Origin: Chloroflexota bacterium
GTDB taxonomy: Bacteria; Chloroflexota; Limnocylindria; Limnocylindrales; CSP1-4
Assembly: GCA_021812735.1 (NCBI GenBank)
Contig: JAKAMV010000429.1
Location: 1 to 8,083, forward strand
Length of the DNA stretch: 8,083 nt
Direction of reading: 5' to 3'
In this document: positions 1-5,120 of the stretch, piece by piece
Position numbering within the stretch: position 1 is the first letter of the stretch
Layout: every line of letters begins with the position of its first letter
Program-made: the position numbers and the translations under genes
The notes under the pieces: model-generated
The model's input: only the letters and a program-made list of their open reading frames with translations
Database searches by the model: none
What the model was told of the DNA's origin: nothing

Positions 1-585
1 GAGGTCCGCGGCGAGCTGCCGTCGGGCCACGAGAACATCTTCCGCTTCTCGCTGCTCGACCCGGACGCCGACCTGGCCGGCGCCGCCGACGCGTACCGTC
101 CGCCGTTCGCGCACCTGGCGCTGCTCGCCCAGGTGCCGGGCGTGGACGTGCTGGCGCGGGTCGCGGCCGAGAAGGGCGCTCCGCTGACCGACGCCGAGCG
201 CGCCGAGCTTGACACCCGGCTCGCCTCGGTTCGCCGCTGGCTCGAGGCCTACGCTCCCGAGCGCGCGCGACTCGAGATCCGGCGCGACGCCCTGCCGCCC
301 GAGGCGGAGCTGCTGCGGCCCGAGCAGCGCGCCTTCCTGCGCGCGTTGGGCAGGGCCGCCCACGGCGACGCCCCGGCCACCGGCGAGCAGTGGCAGTCGG
401 CCATCTTCGCGGTCGCGGCCGAGCATGGCATCGACGCCCGGGCCGCCTTCAATGCCCTCTACCTCTCGTTCCTCGGCCGCGCCAACGGGCCCCGGGCCGG
501 CTGGCTGCTGGCCAGCCTCGAGCGCGGCTTCGTGATCGCCCGCCTCGGCGAGGCAGGCGCGGCAGCAGGGGAGGCGACCGCATGA
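1..585 (+). CDS. lysK: Class I lysyl-tRNA synthetase, C-terminal part (5' end outside window)
   Basis: The frame is open from base 1 to the TGA at 583-585 and gives 194 residues of a C-terminus. The segment around LLRPEQRAFLRALG, followed by a helix-rich stretch with FNALYLSFLGRANGPRAGWL and a final FVIARL, fits the C-terminal helical domain of class I (archaeal-type) lysyl-tRNA synthetase. That enzyme charges tRNA-Lys with lysine in the cytoplasm. The catalytic Rossmann fold with HIGH and KMSKS motifs lies upstream and cannot be checked here. The family is normally a little over 500 residues, so about the last third or more is present. The stop codon overlaps the serS start as ATGA, which suggests one transcript and translational coupling. 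The class I assignment rests on C-terminal resemblance recognised by eye. The main alternative is another class I synthetase with a similar helical C-terminus. Confidence 0.8.
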   Translation, partial: EVRGELPSGHENIFRFSLLDPDADLAGAADAYRPPFAHLALLAQVPGVDVLARVAAEKGAPLTDAERAELDTRLASVRRWLEAYAPERARLEIRRDALPPEAELLRPEQRAFLRALGRAAHGDAPATGEQWQSAIFAVAAEHGIDARAAFNALYLSFLGRANGPRAGWLLASLERGFVIARLGEAGAAAGEATA

Positions 586-1904
586 GCGTCGGCGTCCAGC
601 GGCTCCGCGACGAGCCGGGCCGCATCCGTCAGGGTGCGATCGACAAGCGCGAGGACCCGGGCCTGGTCGACCAGGCGATCGAGGTGGATACGCGCCGCCG
701 GCGGCTGCAGGCGGAGTCGGATGCGCTCAAGGCCGAGCGCAACGCCGCGAGCAGGCAGGTCGGCGAGGCCATCCGGGGCGGGGCGAGGCCGGACGGCCCC
801 GAGGTGGCGGGGCTCAAGGCCAGGAGCACCGCGGCGGGCGGACGCATCAGCGAGATCGACGCGGAGCTGGCGAGCACCGAGCAGCAGCTCGAGGACCTGC
901 TCCTGCGCATCCCCAACCCGGCCGACCCCGAGGTGCCGGTGGGCGGCGAGGAGGCCAACGTCACGGTCCGGATGTGGGGCGAGAACGCCACCCGCGTGGT
1001 AGTCGCGCCCGGCGGCACCTGGGAGCGCAAGCCCCACTGGGAGATTGGCGAGGCGCTCGACATCATCGACAACGGGCGCGGCGCCAAGATCGCGGGCTCG
1101 GGCTTTCCGGTCTACAAGGGCGCGGGGTCGCGCCTGCAGCGCTCGCTGATCATGTGGTTCCTCGACGTCCACACCAGCGAGCACGGCTTCACCGAGGTCT
1201 GGCCGCCGGCCGTGGTCAACACCGCGTCCGCGCGCGGCACCGGCCAGATCCCCGACAAGGAAGACCAGATGTACGTCGTCACGCGCGACGAGCTGTACCT
1301 TGTCCCCACGGCCGAGGTGCCGGTCACCAACCTCCACCGCGACGAGATCCTCGAGGCCGACCAGCTGCCGATCCGGTACGCCGCGTACACGCCGTGCTTC
1401 CGCCGCGAGGCGGGCGCCGCCGGCAAGGACACCCGCGGCATCCTGCGCGTCCACCAGTTCGACAAGGTCGAGATGGTGCTGTTCGAGAAGCCCGAGGCCA
1501 GCGCCGACGCCCTGGAGTGGATGACCTCGCGCGCCGAGGTCCTCCTGCAGCGGCTCGGACTGCCGTACCGCGTGCTCCTGCTCAGCACCGGCGAGATGGG
1601 CTTCGTGCAGCGCAAGAAGTACGACCTCGAGGTGTGGGCCCCGGGCGTGGAGCGCTGGCTCGAGGTGAGCTCATGCTCCAACTTCGGCGACTACCAGGCG
1701 CGCCGGATGCAGATCCGCTACCGGCCCGAGAAGGGCGCCAAGCCCGAGCTCGTCCACACGCTCAACGGCTCGGGCCTGGCCCTGGCTCGCATCGTGGCGG
1801 CCATCCTCGAGGTGTACCAGCAGGCTGACGGCACGGTCGTCGTGCCGGAGGTGCTCCGGCCGTACGTGGGGGCCGATCGGATCGGGGCTCCGGCGGGCGC
1901 CTGA
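582..1904 (+). CDS. serS: Seryl-tRNA synthetase
   Basis: This encodes 440 residues, close to the usual 420-440 for bacterial SerRS, a class II synthetase that attaches serine to tRNA-Ser in the cytoplasm. Residues about 25-110 are charged and helical and form the N-terminal coiled-coil arm that recognises the long variable arm of tRNA-Ser. Catalytic-core signatures follow in order: TAEVPVTN near residue 243, motif 2 FRREAGAAGKDTRG from residue 273 continuing to HQFDKVEM, SSCSNFGDYQARRMQ from residue 363, and motif 3 NGSGLALAR at residues 395-403 ending in the conserved arginine. The ATG at 582 is chosen because a purine-rich ribosome site (AGGGGAGG, 566-573) sits 8 bases upstream and the product then begins at the family's normal N-terminus. 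The open frame continues further upstream, but that part lies inside the synthetase gene before it. A tRNA-Ser gene lies about 900 bases downstream, past one unrelated gene. Confidence 0.97.
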   Translation: MSVGVQRLRDEPGRIRQGAIDKREDPGLVDQAIEVDTRRRRLQAESDALKAERNAASRQVGEAIRGGARPDGPEVAGLKARSTAAGGRISEIDAELASTEQQLEDLLLRIPNPADPEVPVGGEEANVTVRMWGENATRVVVAPGGTWERKPHWEIGEALDIIDNGRGAKIAGSGFPVYKGAGSRLQRSLIMWFLDVHTSEHGFTEVWPPAVVNTASARGTGQIPDKEDQMYVVTRDELYLVPTAEVPVTNLHRDEILEADQLPIRYAAYTPCFRREAGAAGKDTRGILRVHQFDKVEMVLFEKPEASADALEWMTSRAEVLLQRLGLPYRVLLLSTGEMGFVQRKKYDLEVWAPGVERWLEVSSCSNFGDYQARRMQIRYRPEKGAKPELVHTLNGSGLALARIVAAILEVYQQADGTVVVPEVLRPYVGADRIGAPAGA

Positions 1905-1942
1905 GCCGACGGCCCGCCCGCGCGGCGCGCTTCGAATGCGGG

Positions 1943-1971
1943 TTCCAAACGCCGTGCACGAGCGTTAGGAT
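1943..1971 (+). promoter_or_regulatory. Possible sigma-70-type promoter of the RDD gene
   Basis: A -10-like TAGGAT (1966-1971) lies 17 bases after a weak -35-like TTCCAA (1943-1948), in the 127-base gap between serS and the RDD gene. The -10 fits reasonably and the -35 poorly. The gap and the separate strong ribosome site make an independent promoter plausible but unproven. Confidence 0.25.
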
Positions 1972-2031
1972 TGCTGCGGCGGCTGACGCCTGAGAGGCCT
2001 CGCGCGAAGCCGCCGCAGGAGGGAGCACGCT

Positions 2032-2592
2032 ATGTCCCAGCAGCCTCCGCCTCCGTTCACGCAGCAGCCTCCGGGCCCGCCCCCGTATGGGTCGCCCCCA
2101 GCGCCCCAGCCGTCGCAGCAGGCCTGGGTCCCGCCCGTGGCCGGACCAGCGCCGGGGGTGGCCTACGCGAGCGCGGGGTCGCGTCTCGTCGCCTACATCG
2201 TCGACGCGGTGGTCACCTGGATCCTGATCTTCGTCGTCTCGCTCGTGCTCGGGGGCATCTTCGCTGCCGGCGCCAGCTCTGACAACGGCGGCGCAGTGGC
2301 GGGCACCAGCATGGTGGTCTGGCTGCTCGCGATCTTCGTGATCTGGCTGGGCTACTTCCCCTGGTTCTGGGCGCACGGCGGCGCCACCCCGGGCATGAAG
2401 ATGTTCCACATCCGCGTCGTGCGCGAGGTTGACGGCGGCCCGGTCACGGGCGGCCAGGCGATCATGCGGCTGATCGGGTATTGGGTCAGCTCGTTCATCT
2501 TCTACCTGGGCTTCATCTGGATCCTGATCGACGCCCACAAGCAGGGCTGGCACGACAAGATCGCCAATACCGTGGTGGTCGAGAGCCGGTAG
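2032..2592 (+). CDS. RDD-family membrane protein with proline-rich N-terminus
   Basis: This is a 186-residue protein. Residues 1-42 are rich in Pro and Gln (QQPPPPF, QQPPGPPPYG, PAPQPSQQ) and are probably a disordered cytoplasmic tail. The RDD domain starts at about residue 48 with AGSRLVAYIVDAVV, where R51 and D58 match the conserved Arg and Asp. Three hydrophobic segments follow at about 54-78, 92-113 and 152-168. Between the last two lies GATPGMKMFHIRVV (117-130), the usual PGM/PGK-type loop, and the end, DAHKQGWHDKIANTVVV, carries the conserved W-H-D. RDD proteins are small integral membrane proteins of mostly unknown role, and some have been linked to ion exchange. Pro/Gln tails are common on them in high-GC monoderms. 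The start is supported by AGGAGGGAG (2017-2025), 6 bases before the ATG. A terminator-like hairpin follows the stop, so the gene may be monocistronic. The family call is firm; a specific function cannot be given. Confidence 0.9.
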   Translation: MSQQPPPPFTQQPPGPPPYGSPPAPQPSQQAWVPPVAGPAPGVAYASAGSRLVAYIVDAVVTWILIFVVSLVLGGIFAAGASSDNGGAVAGTSMVVWLLAIFVIWLGYFPWFWAHGGATPGMKMFHIRVVREVDGGPVTGGQAIMRLIGYWVSSFIFYLGFIWILIDAHKQGWHDKIANTVVVESR

Positions 2593-2612
2593 CGCGGTCG
2601 CGCATTGGAGAG

Positions 2613-2649
2613 GAAGGCCGCGCGGCGCCTCACGGCCCGCCCGGCCTTC
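2613..2649 (+). terminator. Terminator-like hairpin after the RDD gene
   Basis: GAAGGCCG (2613-2620) pairs perfectly with CGGCCTTC (2642-2649). After a one-base mismatch, GCGG (2622-2625) pairs with CCGC (2637-2640), giving a 12-pair interrupted stem with an 11-base loop. It starts 20 bases after the stop codon. There is no clear T-run behind it, so it may be an imperfect intrinsic terminator or a transcript-end stabiliser. Confidence 0.4.
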
Positions 2650-2726
2650 ACGCAGGTTGCCTTTCGGATCCCCACGACGGCCCCGCAGCTGCGCGGCGCG
2701 CCGATGTGCGCCTCGCCCCGCGCGTG

Positions 2727-2774
2727 GTGAGCGGCGCTGCGCGTGAGCGGCGCTGCGCGTGAGCGGCGCTGCGC
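2727..2774. repeat. Three perfect tandem copies of a 16-bp unit
   Basis: The unit GTGAGCGGCGCTGCGC occurs three times without a mismatch or gap, at 2727-2742, 2743-2758 and 2759-2774. The array ends 39 bases before the tRNA-Ser gene. Each unit contains AGCG-G-CGCT, able to form a very short stem. It lies in non-coding DNA. Function is unknown; it could be a slippage product or a protein-binding array upstream of the tRNA promoter. Confidence 0.9.
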
Positions 2775-2800
2775 CATCGTCCCGGTCGCCGGCCGCGCGC

Positions 2801-2806
2801 TATCCT
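2801..2806 (+). promoter_or_regulatory. Possible -10 box of the tRNA-Ser gene
   Basis: TATCCT lies 7 bases before the first base of the tRNA, which is about the expected distance to a start site at or next to the tRNA 5' end. No convincing -35 box is visible 17 bases upstream. The call rests on position and one partly matching hexamer. Confidence 0.3.
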
Positions 2807-2813
2807 CCGTGGC

Positions 2814-2899
2814 GGAGCGGTGGCCGAGTGGTTGATGGCAGCGGTCTTGAAAACCGCCGGGCGCAAGCCTCGTGAGTTCGAATCTCACCCGCTCCGCCA
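2814..2899 (+). tRNA. tRNA-Ser (anticodon UGA), CCA encoded
   Basis: A complete cloverleaf can be drawn. The acceptor is GGAGCGG (2814-2820) with CCGCTCC (2889-2895), then U8 and G9, and a D arm GCC...GGC with GAGTGGTTGAT between. The anticodon stem GCGGT/ACCGC (2841-2845, 2853-2857) encloses the loop CTTGAAA with anticodon TGA at 2848-2850. The long class II variable arm at 2858-2871 can form a short stem. The T arm GTGAG-TTCGAAT-CTCAC (2872-2888) is perfect. Discriminator G2896 is the serine type, followed by encoded CCA (2897-2899). The tRNA reads UCA and, by wobble, other UCN codons. The 38 bases from the variable arm to the first two bases of CCA are repeated about 1.5 kb downstream, as expected if this gene served as an integration site. 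Confidence 0.97.
2861..2898 (+). repeat. tRNA-Ser 3' end as proximal copy of an att-like direct repeat
   Basis: These 38 bases, from the 3' part of the variable arm through the T arm and acceptor to CC, recur in the same orientation at 4364-4401 with only two differences (C2871 to G, T2877 to C). An intact tRNA here and a displaced 3' fragment downstream is the arrangement left by tyrosine-recombinase integration into a tRNA gene. The sequence shows the repeat directly; the att interpretation is inferred. Confidence 0.6.
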
Positions 2900-2915
2900 A
2901 CTTGGTAGCACACGT

Positions 2916-2929
2916 GGTAGCTCAGCTGG
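2916..2929 (+). other. D-arm-like fragment, possibly from a lost second tRNA
   Basis: GGTAGCTCAGCTGG matches the common U8-A9 plus D-arm pattern of many bacterial tRNAs (for example tRNA-Arg types). It lies 17 bases after the tRNA-Ser CCA, where a second tRNA of a cluster would start. The D stem does not close properly afterwards and no anticodon arm follows, so it is at most a remnant and may be chance. Confidence 0.25.
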
Positions 2930-2945
2930 AAGCGGCTGCTGGGCG

Positions 2946-2966
2946 TCACCCGCTCCGCCAGGTTCG
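2946..2966 (+). repeat. Short second copy of the tRNA-Ser 3' end plus GGTTCG flank
   Basis: The first 15 bases (TCACCCGCTCCGCCA, 2946-2960) are identical to the last 15 bases of tRNA-Ser (2885-2899). Over all 21 bases the piece matches 4388-4408 with one difference (A2960 against T4402), including the GGTTCG that follows the tRNA part and is absent after the real tRNA. It is thus closer to the distal copy in its flank than to the tRNA itself. It may be an older junction or a core site of a second insertion. Confidence 0.6.
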
Positions 2967-2971
2967 TGCGA

Positions 2972-3043
2972 AGGACGGGCATCCCGTGGACGAAAGCGGC
3001 CGCCGGCGCAAGGTCGGCCGGATGGCGACGGGCGGCAGGTGCC
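2972..3043 (+). repeat. Left arm of a 73-column imperfect inverted repeat
   Basis: These 72 bases align with the reverse complement of 4646-4718 at 65 of 73 columns, including one single-base gap. The first 21 bases (2972-2992) are a perfect match. The arm begins with AGGACGGGCATCCCGT, which holds the small hairpin ACGGG-CAT-CCCGT. Two reading frames of the arm differ from the other arm by the one-base gap, so it is either non-coding or a broken piece of a former gene. Confidence 0.85.
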
Positions 3044-3311
3044 GGCCGCGGGCGAGGCTGCTCCTGCTGCTCGCGGTGGCGCTCGCGCGCTGAGGCCGCC
3101 GGCCGTGGATCTTTCGTCGGGTTCCGGGCGAACCAGCTGACTGCCCGTCTCGACCCGCGGCAGCCTGATCCACATCCGTGGCCCATCGGCCGCGAGTCGC
3201 CGACCGCACGCGGATCGTCGGAGGAGTTGCCCGCTGAGCGAGTGGCGCCCGCGCCCGTGTCGCCCCAGTAGTACCTTGCGGACATCGTGAGTCCCGGGGA
3301 GAAACAGCGCG

Positions 3312-4283
3312 ATGCCGAAACAGCTGCCGGAGGTCGAGTACCTGCCCACAGGGCCGAAGCCGTCGCTGGGGTGCGGGTGGAGCCTCTTCTGGGTCTTCAT
3401 CGGCCTGCCGTTGGCTGTGGCAATCCCCTTTCTCCTGTCGCCCGTGCTCGGGGCCCTGATCTACTACTCTGGACTGGCCGTCGTCGCAATCTGGACCTGG
3501 AACAGGTACAGGGCTCGCGCCACTTGGTCACGCCAGGACGACGTCGACCGCTATGCCAGCCAAGTAATGAGCGAGACCTTCACACTCATGGCCGGGCGGC
3601 ACGAGCCCCTGTCCGATGCCTCGCCGGGCCTCCGCAGCATCCACGACGCGCGGGTCGGTGAGGTCAGCCAGCACTTCGATCAAGGGATCAGCGCCGCCGT
3701 TACCGGCTGGCTGCGCCATGAGTTCAGCCTTCACGGTTGGGGCGTCGGGGTATCGCTCGACAGCCTCGGCCTAGGCACGGGCAAGCTCGGGCTCAGCGGC
3801 TCGTCCAGCGTCGCCCTCGGCGTGCACGGTGTCCTCCGGGACGACCTCAGCGGCGACGGATTCGTGGCCGTCCTCGAACGGGACCTGCCGAGCGGCACCG
3901 TCGACACCGTGCGGGTGATCGTCCCGTCCGAACCCGCCTGTCGCGAGTACGTCGCCAACCTCGTGTCAGCGATCGGCGCCCGGGTCGGGCCCGGGACCCA
4001 GCTGGACAGCACCTGTCGAACGCACGCACCCCGACTCGCCTCCTCGTTCCCGTGCGACGTCGCGCACGCCTCGGACCAGCTCCGCGCCGTGCTGCGTCAG
4101 CCGGCGGAGCGACGTCCGAGCGTGTCGGTCGTGGGCGAGGACCTCGGCGGCTCAGTCATCCTCGGCGGCGCCATCCGAATCGGCCCGGACGGCCCCTGGC
4201 AGCAGCTCTTTCCGATCGTCCGCAGCAGGGAGATCCTGGACTCTGCGGGAGCGCTGACCGCGAAGCTACCCGCCGAGGCGTAG
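3312..4283 (+). CDS. Membrane-anchored protein of unknown function
   Basis: This encodes 323 residues that I do not recognise. The ATG at 3312 is preceded by GGGGAGA (3296-3302) at 9 bases. A short polar N-terminus (1-21) leads into two adjacent hydrophobic segments, about 23-43 and 45-63, with a Pro-containing turn between them. WNRYRARATWSR (63-74) follows, a positive stretch suggesting the C-terminal part faces the cytoplasm. The remaining 250 residues look like a folded soluble domain: a mixed helical part (75-140), a Gly/Ser-rich alternating stretch WGVGVSLDSLGLGTGKLGLS (143-162) that looks like beta strands, then alternating strands and helices. Cys209, Cys235 and Cys248 with His238 and His252 could be a metal or disulfide cluster, but this is a guess. 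The gene lies between the tRNA 3' end and its displaced copy, so it is probably cargo of an insertion. Its base use looks somewhat less GC-extreme than its neighbours. No partner gene is adjacent. Confidence 0.75.
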   Translation: MPKQLPEVEYLPTGPKPSLGCGWSLFWVFIGLPLAVAIPFLLSPVLGALIYYSGLAVVAIWTWNRYRARATWSRQDDVDRYASQVMSETFTLMAGRHEPLSDASPGLRSIHDARVGEVSQHFDQGISAAVTGWLRHEFSLHGWGVGVSLDSLGLGTGKLGLSGSSSVALGVHGVLRDDLSGDGFVAVLERDLPSGTVDTVRVIVPSEPACREYVANLVSAIGARVGPGTQLDSTCRTHAPRLASSFPCDVAHASDQLRAVLRQPAERRPSVSVVGEDLGGSVILGGAIRIGPDGPWQQLFPIVRSREILDSAGALTAKLPAEA

Positions 4284-4363
4284 TCGGGAAGCGCCGCACC
4301 GGGGACGCGACCTTGACATCCGCGTCGATGATGGCGCGCGGGGGCGAGATCCCGGCGAACCTG

Positions 4364-4401
4364 GCGCAAGCCTGGTGAGCTCGAATCTCACCCGCTCCGC
4401 C
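4364..4401 (+). repeat. Distal copy of tRNA-Ser 3' end (att-like, displaced fragment)
   Basis: 36 of 38 bases match tRNA-Ser positions 2861-2898, in direct orientation. The upstream parts of the tRNA (acceptor 5' strand, D arm, anticodon) are missing, so this is not a gene. One of the two changes (T2877 to C4380) hits the first T of the conserved TTC in the T loop, as expected for a fragment no longer under selection. It begins 81 bases after the stop of the unknown membrane-protein gene. The spacing to the proximal copy is 1503 bases. Confidence 0.8.
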
Positions 4402-4645
4402 TGGTTCGAAGCCCGACGAGAGGCTCCTGGCACCAGATGGGTGACCGGCCGGAGGCTGCCCGACGCGCACGTTGTTGGCGATCGCCTCGCACTTGGGGAC
4501 CTGGTCCCCGGCGAGCGTGTCGAATCGTGACGCTCAGCTTTGCCCCGGCTGCCTGACGGCGGTCGCTTCGGTGTTGGAGAACGGGCTCCTCGACTCCTGG
4601 CCGCCATGTCGCATGTCGGCTGCGACGCGCATCACTCGGAGATGA

Positions 4646-4718
4646 GGCAGCTGCCGCCCGTCACCATCCTCCCGACCTTGCGCCCGCGGCCGCTGGGCGT
4701 CCACGGGATGCCCGTCCT
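4646..4718 (-). repeat. Right arm of the 73-column imperfect inverted repeat
   Basis: The reverse complement of this segment matches 2972-3043 (65 of 73 columns, one gap, first 21 bases perfect at 4698-4718). Read on the minus strand, one frame gives RTGIPWTPSGRGRKVGRM and TGG; the same peptide can be pieced together in the left arm only across the one-base gap. Several differences are third-position or Arg-synonymous, which hints at past coding. The arms enclose about 1.6 kb with the unknown membrane gene and the distal tRNA fragment. Confidence 0.85.
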
Positions 4719-4780
4719 CTGCGACATGCGCCGGGCCACGAGCGCCACGTCCGGGTGACGGGACGGGCATCCCAGTCCCG
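4705..4780. repeat. 13-bp inverted repeat and stable hairpin
   Basis: GGGATGCCCGTCC (4705-4717) and GGACGGGCATCCC (4761-4773) are exact reverse complements separated by 43 bases. The second copy also folds on itself: CGGGAC (4759-4764) pairs with GTCCCG (4775-4780) and GGG (4765-4767) with CCC (4771-4773), with a bulged A4774 and loop CAT. The same 13-mer is at 2973-2985, so it occurs three times in the region. It resembles a repeated extragenic palindrome, but no T-run follows that would mark it as a terminator. Confidence 0.75.
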
Positions 4781-4916
4781 CGCTCGAGCCAGTCAACGGC
4801 TGACCGCGCCGGTGGCCGTGGCCGCAACACATGGGCAGCGGGCGGCCGTCGCGGGAATTCGGCGCGCCGCACGGCGGTTCCGGGCGGCGGTCACGAATGG
4901 CGCGCCGGACTCAGGA

Positions 4917-4943
4917 AGATGTCAGAGACCGGCCTGAACATCT
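4917..4943. repeat. Small hairpin upstream of the efflux operon
   Basis: AGATGTCAG (4917-4925) pairs with CTG-A-ACATCT (4934-4943), giving nine pairs with one bulged A and an 8-base loop. It lies about 180 bases before the adaptor start. It could be an operator-like palindrome, an mRNA leader structure, or chance. Confidence 0.35.
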
Positions 4944-5120
4944 AGCCGGCGGACGATGTCGGCGATCTGACGGTCGCGGCTGGCGGCCGTCAGCGGCGCG
5001 AGCCGCGTGCCCATGACCAGAGCTGACTCTCGGCGCGGCAGCGGGGTTGCAGTGAGCCCCGAGACGGCAGCCGACGCCCGCGAAGGGCCGGTAAGGACGA
5101 GCGTTGAGGAAGGACGCACG

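Larger units (their letters stand above)
2900..3311. other. Gene-free stretch between tRNA-Ser and the unknown membrane protein
   Basis: No credible gene is seen in these 412 bases. The stretch contains a D-arm-like piece (2916-2929), a short second copy of the tRNA 3' end (2946-2966), and one arm of a long inverted repeat (2972-3043). The rest, about 3044-3295, shows nothing I can name apart from the ribosome site of the next gene. A short open frame that runs through the tRNA into this region has no ribosome site and is rejected as a gene. Confidence 0.7.
4284..5120. other. Long gene-free stretch before the efflux operon
   Basis: These 837 bases contain no gene I can support. They hold the distal tRNA-Ser 3' fragment (4364-4401), the right arm of the long inverted repeat (4646-4718), a 13-bp inverted repeat and strong hairpin (4705-4780), and a smaller hairpin (4917-4943). 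Short open frames on both strands lack ribosome sites and recognisable products. The final 15 bases carry the ribosome site of the adaptor gene. No convincing promoter hexamers were found in front of the operon. Confidence 0.7.

Noticed and set aside
390..581. 5' extension of the serS frame upstream of the ATG at 582
   Set aside because: The extension overlaps the lysyl-tRNA synthetase in another frame, gives an Arg-rich sequence unlike SerRS, and the ATG at 582 has its own ribosome site.
459..1454. Long minus-strand open frame across serS
   Set aside because: It is a shadow of the real gene in GC-rich DNA: its sequence is Arg/Asp/Leu-rich with no recognisable domain, and it lies wholly antisense to serS and the end of lysK.
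2727..2774. The tandem repeat as a small CRISPR array
   Set aside because: The copies are directly adjacent with no spacers, and the 16-base unit is too short.
2502..2900. Minus-strand open frame whose product begins with a RFELTRLAPG-like peptide, and a similar one over 4266-4607
   Set aside because: This peptide is the antisense translation of the tRNA-Ser 3' end, a well-known source of false protein predictions. Both frames also lack ribosome sites.
2872..3093. Short plus-strand open frame through the tRNA and left repeat arm as an excisionase-like gene
   Set aside because: It starts inside the tRNA, lacks a ribosome site and has no helix-turn-helix pattern.
3762..3791. GLGTGKLG in the unknown membrane protein as a possible Walker A motif
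   Set aside because: The spacing does not fit GxxxxGK[ST], since the first glycine is misplaced and no Ser/Thr follows the lysine. There is also no clear Walker B.
4364..4401. The distal tRNA-like copy as a second tRNA gene
   Set aside because: Only the 3' half is present, no acceptor 5' strand, D arm or anticodon arm lies upstream, and the TTC of the T loop is mutated.
5007..5120. 5' extension of the adaptor frame from an earlier ATG at 5007
   Set aside because: The extra 38 residues would precede the membrane anchor and show no signal-like features, while a strong ribosome site sits directly before 5121.
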